The notes under the pieces are model-generated. The model saw only the letters and a list, made by a program, of their open reading frames with translations, had not been told where the DNA came from and searched no databases. The position numbers were made by a program, and so were the translations under genes. From NCBI GenBank assembly GCA_023229435.1, contig JALNZF010000003.1, positions 1 to 64,000 of the forward strand: a DNA stretch of 64,000 nucleotides, read 5' to 3'. The stretch is from Nitrospirota bacterium. GTDB lineage: Bacteria > Nitrospirota > UBA9217. Below, one piece after another: positions 49,506 through 57,988 of the stretch; positions within the stretch are counted from its first letter, which is position 1, and every line of letters begins with the position of its first letter.

Positions 49506-50684
49506 ATGAAAAAGGTTTTAGCGGCTCTGGCAGTAATTGCGGTAAGTAGTTTCGGCTCCATCGGTTTTGCAGCAGAAGGTGAAGCACCGGTTGTGAAGGG
49601 CACTATAGAAGTCTATGGTGCGGCAAAACTCTCGGTTGATATGATCACCACTGACGCCAGGACAGCGGGATCGGACAACAGCCTGACGAAGGTTTCAACG
49701 AACTCATCGCGCCTCGGATTTAAAGGAAAGGAAGAACTGAGCGACAACCTGAGCGCTGTCATGCAGATCGAGCTGGGGATCAACTACGACGGCTCGCAGA
49801 CCTCGACGGTAGCATCCGTTTCGTCAGCCACGACGAACACTACTACCGGCGCGACGACCGTGAATACAAAATCGGCGAGCATCGATAAGATTACGTACCG
49901 AAACTCCTACGCCGGGCTCTCAAGCAAGACCTTCGGGATGCTTCTCTTTGGCATCCACGACACACCGTACAAGGTGTCGACCGGTTCTCTGGATGCGTTT
50001 GGCGACACCATGGGCGATTATAACGCCATTATGGGCAATGTGAACGGCACCTCCGATTTCGACCTGCGTTCAAAAGACACGATCATGTACACCTCTCCCA
50101 AAGTCGGTGGAGTCCAGATCATGGCGCAGATCAGCACGACCGGTCAGGAGTCCGATACCAGCACTGTTGGAAACAAATCAGAACATTCCTTTGCAGCGTC
50201 CTACAGCGGAGGGCCGGTGTATGTCGCGCTGGCAAATGAGGTTCATAAAAATGGGTATGGAAGCTTGGACAAACTGGGTTACAATATCGAGGGAACAAAA
50301 TTAGGCGCGGGTGTTACTCTTGGAGGCACCAAGGTCGGGCTGGTTTATGAGGCACTGAAGGACGGGGTTTCGGATTCCAAAAACACGCGGAACGCGCTGT
50401 ACATCGCGGCGAGCCAGAAGCTCGGTGATGAAACCATCAAGATCGCTTACGGAAAAGCCGATGACGGAAAAGACCCGAATACGAAGACGGGGGCGACCTT
50501 GACGACTGTCGGTGTAGACCACTCCTTCTCCAAACGCACGACCGCCTACGTTCTGTATGCCAAGACAAATAATGATGCGGCTGCCGCCTATGGCCTCGGC
50601 CAGAGCGGCGCGGGCGGGGCATATACACCCAAGGCCGGTGAGAGCCCGTCCGTAATTGCCTTTGGTTTGAATCACAGTTTTTAA
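49506..50684 (+). CDS. Outer-membrane porin (Gram-negative porin family)
   Basis: 392 residues with a signal peptide (about 1-22, ending GFAAEG) and a ribosome site GTGGAGG. Beta-barrel features: VEVYGAAKLSVDM-like first strand (IEVYGAAKLSVD), LGFKGKEELSDNLSAVMQIE, SYAGLSSKTFGMLLFG and terminal VIAFGLNHSF with the final Phe needed for barrel assembly. Charged loop residues could fit anion uptake. Its position in the phosphate region suggests a phosphate-starvation porin like PhoE or OprP, but it follows the general porin family, so selectivity is inferred. Confidence 0.9.
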   Translation: MKKVLAALAVIAVSSFGSIGFAAEGEAPVVKGTIEVYGAAKLSVDMITTDARTAGSDNSLTKVSTNSSRLGFKGKEELSDNLSAVMQIELGINYDGSQTSTVASVSSATTNTTTGATTVNTKSASIDKITYRNSYAGLSSKTFGMLLFGIHDTPYKVSTGSLDAFGDTMGDYNAIMGNVNGTSDFDLRSKDTIMYTSPKVGGVQIMAQISTTGQESDTSTVGNKSEHSFAASYSGGPVYVALANEVHKNGYGSLDKLGYNIEGTKLGAGVTLGGTKVGLVYEALKDGVSDSKNTRNALYIAASQKLGDETIKIAYGKADDGKDPNTKTGATLTTVGVDHSFSKRTTAYVLYAKTNNDAAAAYGLGQSGAGGAYTPKAGESPSVIAFGLNHSF

Positions 50685-50787
50685 CGCTGTCTTATCAACG
50701 CATCTGGCATCATTCTCTCGTGGCAGTATCCGGCCGACATGGTTCTTTGAAAAACTGACAGCGTCCTGACAAGGATATAAAGAGACA

Positions 50788-51219
50788 ATGCCCATGAAAT
50801 ACTTCACCAAGATAGTCGACAGTATGATCAAATTCATGATCCCGATCGTGATCATCGCCCTTTTGATGGGGATCGCTCGGGTAATTCTCGACCTTCGCGC
50901 AGTGTTCGGAAGCCAGACGCTGGCGGCCGCCTTTGACATGATCGTAACAAATATTCTTTCCATGTTCATCGTGATCGAACTGCTCAGGAGCCTCATCGAA
51001 TACTTCACCGTGCACCGGCTCAAGATCACGTTTATCACCGACGCGGCGCTGGTCTTTGTTCTGCGCGAGATCATGGTCGGGCTTTATCAGCATATGCTGG
51101 AGGCTGGAATGATCATGGCGCTCGCGGCCCTGATCCTGGTGATCGGCGGCATCAGGACGCTTGCCGTTGTATATTCACCGGAAAAATGCACTGATACAAG
51201 GGAGCTAAACCATGCATAA
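50788..51219 (+). CDS. psiE: PsiE-family phosphate-starvation membrane protein
   Basis: 143 residues with four transmembrane helices (about 15-35, 48-70, 80-98, 108-127). The PsiE signature is seen in FDMIVTNILSMFIVIELLRS and ITDAALVFVLREIMVGLY. PsiE is induced in phosphate starvation in E. coli; its function is unknown. A second ATG two codons in is equally possible. It sits 103 bases after the porin and its end overlaps the next mini-gene by eight bases. Confidence 0.88.
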   Translation: MPMKYFTKIVDSMIKFMIPIVIIALLMGIARVILDLRAVFGSQTLAAAFDMIVTNILSMFIVIELLRSLIEYFTVHRLKITFITDAALVFVLREIMVGLYQHMLEAGMIMALAALILVIGGIRTLAVVYSPEKCTDTRELNHA

Positions 51220-51316
51220 CAATACACAGAAACGGTTTCCTGAAAGAATCGAGGACATGCTGATTTTCGCCGCTTCCATAGCAGGACTTGTGCTCATGGT
51301 TCTCTATTGGCGGTAA
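51212..51316 (+). CDS. Single-pass mini-protein, 34 aa
   Basis: Starts inside the end of psiE (eight-base overlap, ribosome site GGGAGC). A short charged head (MHNNTQKRFPERIED) precedes one hydrophobic helix (MLIFAASIAGLVLMVLYW) and ends in Arg. The tight overlap suggests real translational coupling. Its helix could pack with PsiE; this is conjecture. Confidence 0.6.
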   Translation: MHNNTQKRFPERIEDMLIFAASIAGLVLMVLYWR

Positions 51317-51339
51317 CAGGGGGAGACAGTGCCATCGGG

Positions 51340-52602
51340 ATGCATGATACAATGAGGAAACCGGCTTTTCCGGAAGACTTTCAGTGGGGCGTTGCTACGT
51401 CTGCCTTTCAGCTCGAAGGCTCTCCGAATGCCGACTGGTCGACCTGGGACCCCGTATTAAACGACATCCCCGAGATAACGAATCACTATGCCGTTTTCAG
51501 GGAGGACCTGAAACTTCTGAAGGAATTGGGCGTTAATTCCTATCGCTTCTCCGTCGAATGGAGCAGGATCCAACCGCTCCCGGATACCTGGGACGAGGAG
51601 GCCATTGCGCATTATCAGGAGATCATCGATATCCTGAGAAGCGACAACATCGAGCCCATGGTCACTCTCCACCATTTTACCCATCCCCGGTGGTTCCTGG
51701 AGCGTTGTCCCTGGCACCGAAGCGCTTCCGTTGAAAAATTCCTGAGATTCACGGAAAAGATGGTCTCAACGCTCAGGAACGTGCGATATTGGATAACTTT
51801 CAATGAACCCTATGTCATCCTGATCGGCGGGTACCTTGACGGATGCACACCGCCGGGTTTGCGAGACGTTCCCCGTTCCCTCGTCGCCCTGAAGAACATA
51901 TTCACCTGCCACGGTAAGGCCTACGACATCATCCATCGATATCTCCCCGATGCCCGGGTCAGCATCGCGCATAACATGTCCGTATTCGCTCCCTGGAATA
52001 AATGGAACCCCCTCGATCGTCTCCTGAAGAAGTCGGCAGACTACTTTTACAATCACTCGATCATTAACGCGTTCCTGACCGGCATCTTCATCGTCAAATT
52101 CCCCTTTTACCGCGTCGTGAAAATCGAAGTCCCGATCAAGGACAAGCTCGACTTTTTCGGTGTAAACTACTATACGCGCATCCATCTCCGATTCAATCCA
52201 CTTAAGAAAATGGGCGTGGAACTGCGATATGCCGACATCGACGGACACGGTCTTACGAATATCGGGTGGGAAGTGCATCCACGCGGCCTTGCAAAGGTGC
52301 TTCGCTATGCGTCACGACTCGACCTGCCGCTCATCATCACCGAGAACGGCATTGCGACCCATGATACCGAAATGAAGGTTAAGTATATGAAACAGCACGT
52401 GGATGTTGTTGAACGATGCCTGAAAGAAGGGCTTGATGTCCGCGGTTACTTCTACTGGACCCTCATCGACAATTATGAATGGCTCCAGGGTCTCGATGCC
52501 AGGTTCGGCCTCTACCGAGTTGACTTCAAAACGCTCAAGCGCACCCCGACGAGCGCCGCGACCTATTATGCCTACCTGATCCAGAGCCGGTCAAGAATGT
52601 AA
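51340..52602 (+). CDS. Glycoside hydrolase family 1 (beta-glucosidase/galactosidase-like)
   Basis: 420 residues from the ATG at 51340; starts at 51307 (TTG) or 51352 are possible. GH1 signatures: FPEDFQWGVATSAFQLEGSP at the beginning, acid/base Glu in TFNEPYV, nucleophile Glu in LIITENGIA and the ending GYFYWTLIDNYEWLQG-LDARFGLY. Both catalytic residues are present, so it should hydrolyse or transfer beta-linked sugars. No signal peptide, so it acts in the cytoplasm. The protein is slightly short for the family (usually 440-480). In the phosphate region it could turn over glycolipid. Confidence 0.9.
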   Translation: MHDTMRKPAFPEDFQWGVATSAFQLEGSPNADWSTWDPVLNDIPEITNHYAVFREDLKLLKELGVNSYRFSVEWSRIQPLPDTWDEEAIAHYQEIIDILRSDNIEPMVTLHHFTHPRWFLERCPWHRSASVEKFLRFTEKMVSTLRNVRYWITFNEPYVILIGGYLDGCTPPGLRDVPRSLVALKNIFTCHGKAYDIIHRYLPDARVSIAHNMSVFAPWNKWNPLDRLLKKSADYFYNHSIINAFLTGIFIVKFPFYRVVKIEVPIKDKLDFFGVNYYTRIHLRFNPLKKMGVELRYADIDGHGLTNIGWEVHPRGLAKVLRYASRLDLPLIITENGIATHDTEMKVKYMKQHVDVVERCLKEGLDVRGYFYWTLIDNYEWLQGLDARFGLYRVDFKTLKRTPTSAATYYAYLIQSRSRM

Positions 52603-52608
52603 TGAAAA

Positions 52609-52652
52609 ATTCATTTTCTCTTCATACTCCTGTAATAATCGTCCCGTATTAT
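52609..52652 (+). promoter_or_regulatory. PHO-box promoter 2
   Basis: 7-mers every 11 bp: ATTCATT (52609), CTTCATA (52620), TGTAATA (52631), then 9 bp and TATTAT (52647-52652). Heads the second small-protein module. Confidence 0.75.
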
Positions 52653-52727
52653 TTACTTAAAAAATAGAGGTGAGAATCATCGAACCTGATGAAGAAAATC
52701 GGTTCAATCCAATAAGGAGGAAATCTC

Positions 52728-52958
52728 ATGCAGAATCAGACAGCAGTAGATACTCCACAACACCTGTACGACAAGGAAAACGAACCACACGTCCGCGCTA
52801 TTGACGGAATTGCGCACGAACTCGGGATTTCCGCGGAAGAAGTCAACAATTCGTACAGGGAGGTCCTGGAGGAGCTGAAAAAAGACATCAAAGTGAAAGC
52901 CTTTCTTCCTATTCTTGTCAGCAGAGTCGTTAAACAACGTTTATTACGGCAACAGTAA
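52728..52958 (+). CDS. DUF3562-like small helical protein, copy B
   Basis: 76 residues, ribosome site AAGGAGG. Core AIDGIAHELGISAEEVNNSY and REVLEELKKDIKVKAFLPIL, then VSRVVKQRL; about half the core residues equal those of copy A at 49184. First gene behind PHO-box promoter 2. Probably a three-helix cytoplasmic protein. Role unknown. Confidence 0.82.
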   Translation: MQNQTAVDTPQHLYDKENEPHVRAIDGIAHELGISAEEVNNSYREVLEELKKDIKVKAFLPILVSRVVKQRLLRQQ

Positions 52959-53018
52959 TCCGTTCTGTTTTGCGATAGGTGTAACGGTTTCAAGGCCCTG
53001 TAATTGAAGGAGGTAAGT

Positions 53019-53228
53019 ATGAATTTAATCAACCTGGCATCTGAACACAGTGCATTATGCGCAGACGCTCATATGGCAACGTGCCCCTACGAAACAGGCA
53101 GCAGCAATTATTGTGCTGTCTCAATTATGACAGTAGCAACCAATAGTTATCAAAAGATGAAATATTGCTGGACGGACAACTACGATTGTTGCCCGTTGTT
53201 CCTGTCGAAGGTTCTGCGAAAGAAATGA
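53019..53228 (+). CDS. Small 4-cysteine protein, copy B (unknown family)
   Basis: 69 residues, ribosome site GAAGGAGG. Cysteines at 22, 32, 50 and 58 as in copy A (48693), plus an extra Cys14 and Cys57. Shared blocks: ATCPYE, MTV, YCWTDNY, CPLF. The two copies have the same length, are both followed by a half-length helical protein, and both belong to a PHO-box unit, so the whole module was duplicated. Confidence 0.85.
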   Translation: MNLINLASEHSALCADAHMATCPYETGSSNYCAVSIMTVATNSYQKMKYCWTDNYDCCPLFLSKVLRKK

Positions 53229-53376
53229 CCACAATGAAGTTACACAAAATGGACATCTCCTGGTTTACGGAAAATCAAGGCAAAGTCCCTGATGCCCGGT
53301 ACGAACACGTCAGGGATTTGACCGGGTAGATAGCGAAAGCGGGTGTTTATATCCTTAACATGGCCAGGAGGTTCCT

Positions 53377-53529
53377 ATGTCTGATCAAAATGTAAATCAT
53401 GCTGCGCTGCATCTCAATGAAAAAGAATCCATCCAACTTGCTCTTGCAGTTCGGATACTCTTACAGGAGCTTGGGTTCGATCCGGAAGAAGTGGATCGCT
53501 CCTATAAGGAAAGCCTGGCATTTTTTTAA
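53377..53529 (+). CDS. Small helical protein, 50 aa (relative of 48974)
   Basis: Starts with ATG after ribosome site CAGGAGG. Core LNEKESIQLALAVRILLQEL and GFDPEEVDRSYKESLAFF; strong match to the 54-residue product at 48974 and to the first half of the DUF3562-like proteins. Ends abruptly with LAFF. The 257-bp stretch that follows contains no gene. Confidence 0.75.
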   Translation: MSDQNVNHAALHLNEKESIQLALAVRILLQELGFDPEEVDRSYKESLAFF

Positions 53530-53786
53530 AAAATGATCACTACGATCCACACTTTAGCGGCAATTCATGCATCACCGGTCAAACGAGTACGACTGCATAA
53601 TATGCGATGCATGACAATAAGCATCTCATTCATGCTCAGATGAGTTGCGTTCCCTCATGCAAGATGAGATGAATCAAATGCACGATAAGGAGGTGATATT
53701 TACCTATCGTTGATAAACAAGGCGAAGCCGGCACAACATGAATCACAGAAACAGCACATCCAAAACCGTGATAAGGAGATACTACG

Positions 53787-55487
53787 ATGAAAAAACTATT
53801 ACGTATCAATAATGAGTATGCGTTAGCGCTCACGTTAGCACTCGTGATGTTTTTCGCAGCGACCTCTGCATTTGCCGGACCCTGGAAATTCGGTGTCATG
53901 TCCGACACCCAGTGGAAGGCCAATGTCGACGGTGAGAACCCCGAAACGGTCGCGGTCGGGATCATCAACCAGCTTAACACGCAATTCATCAACCATGACG
54001 TGAAATTCGTGATCCAGGTTGGCGACCTGGTGGATAAGGAAACGAACAGTCCCAATGGTCTCCCCTTGGACCGCACCATTGACACCCGGGCCGCTGCCGC
54101 ACAACCCCTGTACGACGCCGGCATCGGCTTTTACCCCCTCAGGGGAAATCATGAGGGTTCCCAGACCGCTGCAGGGGAGTTCCAGACGCTCTATACTCAG
54201 ACCACCGGCAGCGGGCCGCATGTCTTCGGCGCTGAAAATTTCAGCAGCCCCTTCCCCAACCTGAGCGGCTTGAGTTACTCCTTCGATTACCACAATGCCC
54301 GTTTTGTGATCCTGGACCAGTTCACCAGAACCGATGGAACCAGCTATCTGAACAGCACGAACAACAACATCATCGACCAGCTGGGCTGGATCGATGCCCG
54401 GCTCTCCACCAGACCCAGGAAAGCCCATGCCTTCGTCTTCAGTCACAAGAACCTGATCGGCCAAAACCACACGGACAGCCTCTTCGGCTCTAACCCCGCG
54501 GCCAACCCGGACGCCCAGAATGCGTTCATCGGCAGCCTGGCGGCCCACGGCGTGCGCTACCACCTGGGGGGTCACGATCACGTGCATAATCGTTCGATTG
54601 TCGCCAGTCCTGACGGCAGCGCCTTCGTGCAGGACATCATCGCCTCTTCCAACAGCTACAAGTTCTACATTCCGCAAAATCCGAGCAACGACGCAAAGTA
54701 CAACGTTCCTGGCTTCGGATTCTCCCGGGAAACCCCCATTGCGCAGGAGCTCTTCACCGTCGGCTACTACATCTTCACGGTGGACGGGCCCCGGGTGACC
54801 GTTGAGCACTACGCTTCGCCGAACGGCTGCGATGGCGACTGCGATCTCGTCACCACGCCGACCCTCACCTTCACCAAGCGCGAGACCTTCGGTTACAGCC
54901 TGAACGGCAGGGAATTCCTAGTGCCTCAGGGAGGAGCTTATACAACAGTTGAGGACAGCTATCACGGGACAACTGCCTGGATCCTGGACGGTATCAACGG
55001 CAGCACGGCAACGGATTACGCAAGCCGTCCCCTGACCAAGGCCGTGGACACCGGCTGGACCCCTCGGGACTTGGGGACCCCAAAGCGGAATGACGACCTT
55101 GCAAGCGACATCCTTACCCTGTGGGGCATGGCGGACCTCGGCTGTGAGCAGACCGACGTATATACGCTCTCCATGAGCTACGATCATCACGGACAGCCAC
55201 CGATTCATCTCGGACGCGGGTTGTTCGGCCTTGCCAGCAGGGATCAGGACGGCAATTGGATCAATGCTGTGGATAGAAACTTCGGCGGCGCCAAGAAATT
55301 CGTCCTCGGCCCTTGGAAACCCGGCTATGAATTTGGTACCTACGGCATTGACCTGAGAACACATACTGTCTGGGCGATCATCAACTATAATGCCGATTTC
55401 GCCGTCGCCCGGTTTCAACAGGAGGGCGGGGAATATCGGGGAGAGGAGCATCGGCAACGAGACGGTCATTCCAAAGACCGTGACTAA
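53787..55487 (+). CDS. Secreted calcineurin-like metallophosphoesterase
   Basis: 566 residues with a signal peptide (about 1-30, ending SAFA). The metallophosphoesterase metal motifs are in order: GVMSDTQW (first Asp), VIQVGDLVD, PLRGNHEG and GGHDHVHNRS. The last third (about 400-540) is a separate beta-rich domain. The enzyme should release phosphate from esters or act as a phosphodiesterase outside the cytoplasm. In the phosphate region it is a good candidate for scavenging, or for hydrolysing phospholipid head groups as PlcP does in rhizobia. The substrate is not predictable. Confidence 0.88.
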   Translation: MKKLLRINNEYALALTLALVMFFAATSAFAGPWKFGVMSDTQWKANVDGENPETVAVGIINQLNTQFINHDVKFVIQVGDLVDKETNSPNGLPLDRTIDTRAAAAQPLYDAGIGFYPLRGNHEGSQTAAGEFQTLYTQTTGSGPHVFGAENFSSPFPNLSGLSYSFDYHNARFVILDQFTRTDGTSYLNSTNNNIIDQLGWIDARLSTRPRKAHAFVFSHKNLIGQNHTDSLFGSNPAANPDAQNAFIGSLAAHGVRYHLGGHDHVHNRSIVASPDGSAFVQDIIASSNSYKFYIPQNPSNDAKYNVPGFGFSRETPIAQELFTVGYYIFTVDGPRVTVEHYASPNGCDGDCDLVTTPTLTFTKRETFGYSLNGREFLVPQGGAYTTVEDSYHGTTAWILDGINGSTATDYASRPLTKAVDTGWTPRDLGTPKRNDDLASDILTLWGMADLGCEQTDVYTLSMSYDHHGQPPIHLGRGLFGLASRDQDGNWINAVDRNFGGAKKFVLGPWKPGYEFGTYGIDLRTHTVWAIINYNADFAVARFQQEGGEYRGEEHRQRDGHSKDRD

Positions 55488-55618
55488 CTGCAGGTGACTG
55501 ACAAAAACACTCGGAAACAAGGCACCGGCGTTGTAACACATAATCGGGAACTTGATAGCGTGCCAGTGACAGAACAGGCATTCCCCGACCAGCGTAAAGA
55601 TAATTATAACTATAACGA

Positions 55619-55640
55619 GGGGGGCGGCCATGCCCCCCCC
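55619..55640 (+). terminator. Possible terminator after the phosphoesterase gene
   Basis: GGGGGGCGGCCATGCCCCCC, a strong G+C hairpin, followed by GTTTCATCCTTTC. T run is interrupted, so efficiency is uncertain. Confidence 0.5.
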
Positions 55641-55717
55641 GTTTCATCCTTTCAACCCGCCCCAACCACCAGTCCGTGTCCTTGTTCGTGAAAAACAAAT
55701 TATATTCTTAACACAAT

Positions 55718-55761
55718 TTTAATGTTATCTTCATGCTCCTGTAACAACGAAAGCATAGGAT
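55718..55761 (+). promoter_or_regulatory. PHO-box promoter 3
   Basis: 7-mers every 11 bp: TTTAATG (55718), CTTCATG (55729), TGTAACA (55740), then 9 bp and TAGGAT (55756-55761). The -10 box contains the AGGA that also serves as ribosome site, 8 bases before the PHP gene start. Confidence 0.7.
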
Positions 55762-55768
55762 ATTTACA

Positions 55769-56461
55769 ATGCTTCTTTGCGATTTTCATATTCACACTAC
55801 CTTTTCGGACGGTTCGCTGGAGATGAGAAAGACGATCGATCTTTTCGGTCAAGCCGGTTTTGACGTCATCGCCATTACCGACCACGTCGTGAACGGCGAT
55901 AACGTGATGGGCAAGTTTGCACGTCAGTTCAATCTGTCCATTCGGGACGATAATTTCGATGAATATCTATCCGCAATCCGGGCAGAGGCGGAACGGGCCG
56001 GGGAAAAATACGGCATGCTCGTGGTCCCCGGTGTGGAGATCAGCAAAAATTATATATCCAAGGATGAGTCAGCCCACCTTCTTCTTCTGGATATCAAGCA
56101 ATTCGTTCCGGCCTGCATGAGTTACGACGAGATCTTTCTCGAAGCAAAGCGCCAGGATACCCTGACCGTTGCCTGTCACCCTCACCATACGCCGGACAGG
56201 GGGAACAAAGATACGCTCTATCTCTGGAACAACCGCGACCGGTACGCAAAATACATCGATGCCTGGGAGATCGCGAACCGGGACGACGTTTTCAATGTGA
56301 TCAGCCTGAAGAAATATCCCTATATCGCCAACAGCGATTTTCACAAGGCGCACCACCTCTACTCGTGGAAGACCCTGCTGAACTGCGAAAAGAACGTTGA
56401 ATCCGTCAAGAACTGCATTCGGCACAATAAAGGAGTCGCGATAACGCTCTTCAGGAATTGA
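55769..56461 (+). CDS. PHP-domain phosphoesterase
   Basis: 230 residues. Polymerase-and-histidinol-phosphatase fold with metal ligands in DFHIHTTFSDGSLE, ITDHVV, VPGVEIS, VACHPHHTPDRG and IANSDFHKAHH. Stand-alone PHP proteins dephosphorylate small substrates such as histidinol phosphate, nucleotides or sugar phosphates. No signal peptide, so it acts in the cytoplasm. It is the first gene behind PHO-box promoter 3 and is followed 50 bases later by a lipid-type glycosyltransferase. Confidence 0.88.
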   Translation: MLLCDFHIHTTFSDGSLEMRKTIDLFGQAGFDVIAITDHVVNGDNVMGKFARQFNLSIRDDNFDEYLSAIRAEAERAGEKYGMLVVPGVEISKNYISKDESAHLLLLDIKQFVPACMSYDEIFLEAKRQDTLTVACHPHHTPDRGNKDTLYLWNNRDRYAKYIDAWEIANRDDVFNVISLKKYPYIANSDFHKAHHLYSWKTLLNCEKNVESVKNCIRHNKGVAITLFRN

Positions 56462-56511
56462 ACGATGAAAAACCACTCGATAAACATGCATCATCATACA
56501 GGAGGAGCCAC

Positions 56512-57744
56512 ATGACCATATTTGCCCTATGTGCGGCGATCTCAATGGCAGGGATCATTCTCTACCTGCTTCAGGTTGGAGCAACTCATTCACTCTTGAG
56601 AAAGAGGCCGAAATCAGACGCCCGAGCAACTATGGATTATACCCCGCCGGTATCGATCCTGAAACCCCTTAAGGGACTTGACGACAATCTTTTTGACAAC
56701 CTCGAAAGCTTTTGCAGCCAGGATTATCCTGAACACGAAATTCTTTTTTGCCTCCAGGACTTCAACGATCCGGCCTACAAAGTAGCAAAAAAAGTTCGGG
56801 ACAAATACCCCGACCGGGATATTTCCCTTGTCGTTGAGAGGTGCAATGTCGGACTCAATCCGAAAGTAAACAACCTCATCCCAGCCTATCGAAAAGCCCG
56901 TCATCCTTACGTGCTCATAAGCGACAGCAATGTCCTGGTGGACAGGAATTACCTGAAGGAGATCATGAGGCATACCCAGGACCCCTTGGTCGGGCTCGTC
57001 AGCAACCCCATCCATGGAGTCGGCGGACGCAGTCTCGGCGCACTCTTTGAGAACCTCCATCTCAATTCTTTCATTATGGGAAGCGTCAGCTTCCTCGACC
57101 GGTTCCTCGGAATGCCCTGCGTTATTGGAAAGTCCATGCTCATGAAGAAGAACGATCTGGAGGCGCTGGGAGGGCTCGCAGCTTTCAAAGATATCCTCGC
57201 GGAGGATTTTATCATCGGCCGGGAGATGCAGCGTGCCGGTAAAAAAGTTGTTCTGTCGAACTATCTGATCAGTAATGTCAATGAATACTGGGACATCAAA
57301 CGCTTCCTGAACCGCCATACTCGATGGGGAAAGCTCCGATGGCAGATCGGCGGGATCAAATATTTTTCTGAAATTCTTGCCAATCCGGTCTTTGTCGCCG
57401 TCCTGCCGGTATTGTTCACGGGGCCGTCGCGAGAGGCTCTCTCCTTTGCTGCCATTGTCGGATTGATCAAGATCCTGGGAGATTTCGTGATGGGAAGAAG
57501 GATCTCCTCATGGTCCGGGGAACAGGGAGTGCATACGCCGTCACCGTTTACCTACTTTTTATCTCCCCTCAAGGATCTTATCATCGGCATTGTGTGGTTC
57601 GTGCCGCTCCTCAGTTCAACAATAGTCTGGCGCGGTAACCGGTATGTTATCGGGAAAGATTCACGGCTTTCGCCCTGTTCGGAGACCGGATTCAGGTCTT
57701 GGGGGTACCGGATCACACAAAACATAAGGGCCGGCGCTGCTTAA
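56512..57744 (+). CDS. Membrane glycosyltransferase family 2/21 (ceramide glucosyltransferase- or HpnI-like), with foreign C-terminus
   Basis: 410 residues from the ATG at 56512 (ribosome site AGGAGGAG). N-terminal membrane helix about 1-22; GT-A domain with VSILKPLKGLDDNLFDNLES, first aspartates in YVLISDSNVLVD, DILAEDFIIGREM and the RHTRWGKLRW product-binding motif; two or three C-terminal helices. The D..D..(E)D..RxxRW order is that of ceramide glucosyltransferases and hopanoid HpnI. A PHO box upstream suggests it makes glycolipid that replaces phospholipid in starvation. The last 25 or so residues (ETGFRSWGYRITQNI) are a degraded histidine-kinase fragment. Confidence 0.87.
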   Translation: MTIFALCAAISMAGIILYLLQVGATHSLLRKRPKSDARATMDYTPPVSILKPLKGLDDNLFDNLESFCSQDYPEHEILFCLQDFNDPAYKVAKKVRDKYPDRDISLVVERCNVGLNPKVNNLIPAYRKARHPYVLISDSNVLVDRNYLKEIMRHTQDPLVGLVSNPIHGVGGRSLGALFENLHLNSFIMGSVSFLDRFLGMPCVIGKSMLMKKNDLEALGGLAAFKDILAEDFIIGREMQRAGKKVVLSNYLISNVNEYWDIKRFLNRHTRWGKLRWQIGGIKYFSEILANPVFVAVLPVLFTGPSREALSFAAIVGLIKILGDFVMGRRISSWSGEQGVHTPSPFTYFLSPLKDLIIGIVWFVPLLSSTIVWRGNRYVIGKDSRLSPCSETGFRSWGYRITQNIRAGAA

Positions 57745-57888
57745 GCGGGAGGCATCTCCGTTTCAAGCAAGCTCGGCGAAGGGACGATCGTTGCTGTTTC
57801 TCTCCCGCTGGAGCCCTCCGGAAATCCACCTCACCACGGCATGCCGAAGGAATCCGTGAAGATTGATATACAGAAAACCAAACGCTGA
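57679..57888 (+). pseudogene. Histidine-kinase C-terminal fragment
   Basis: ACCGGATTCAGGTCTTGGGG encodes a damaged GTGLGL box; ITQNI follows in the glycosyltransferase frame. After that gene's stop, another frame reads GGISVSSKLGEGTIVAVSLP and LEPSGNP to a stop at 57886. Together they match the end of a kinase ATPase domain, broken by small indels. The rest of the 341-bp gap before pstS has only the PHO-box promoter. Confidence 0.75.
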
Positions 57889-57988
57889 CCACACACCCGG
57901 ACCGGACACGTCTTGTGGCAGTTACAAAAGCCACTTCCTAAAAAGTATCCGGTACCGTTCGGAATTATTTAACCGACAGATGATAATG

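Noticed and set aside
53234..53329. 31-codon ORF between two small genes of the PHO module
   Set aside because: No ribosome site, no relation to neighbours, and no counterpart in the other module.
53835..54809. 324-codon ORF antisense to the metallophosphoesterase
   Set aside because: Shadow frame; the plus strand has signal peptide and metal motifs.
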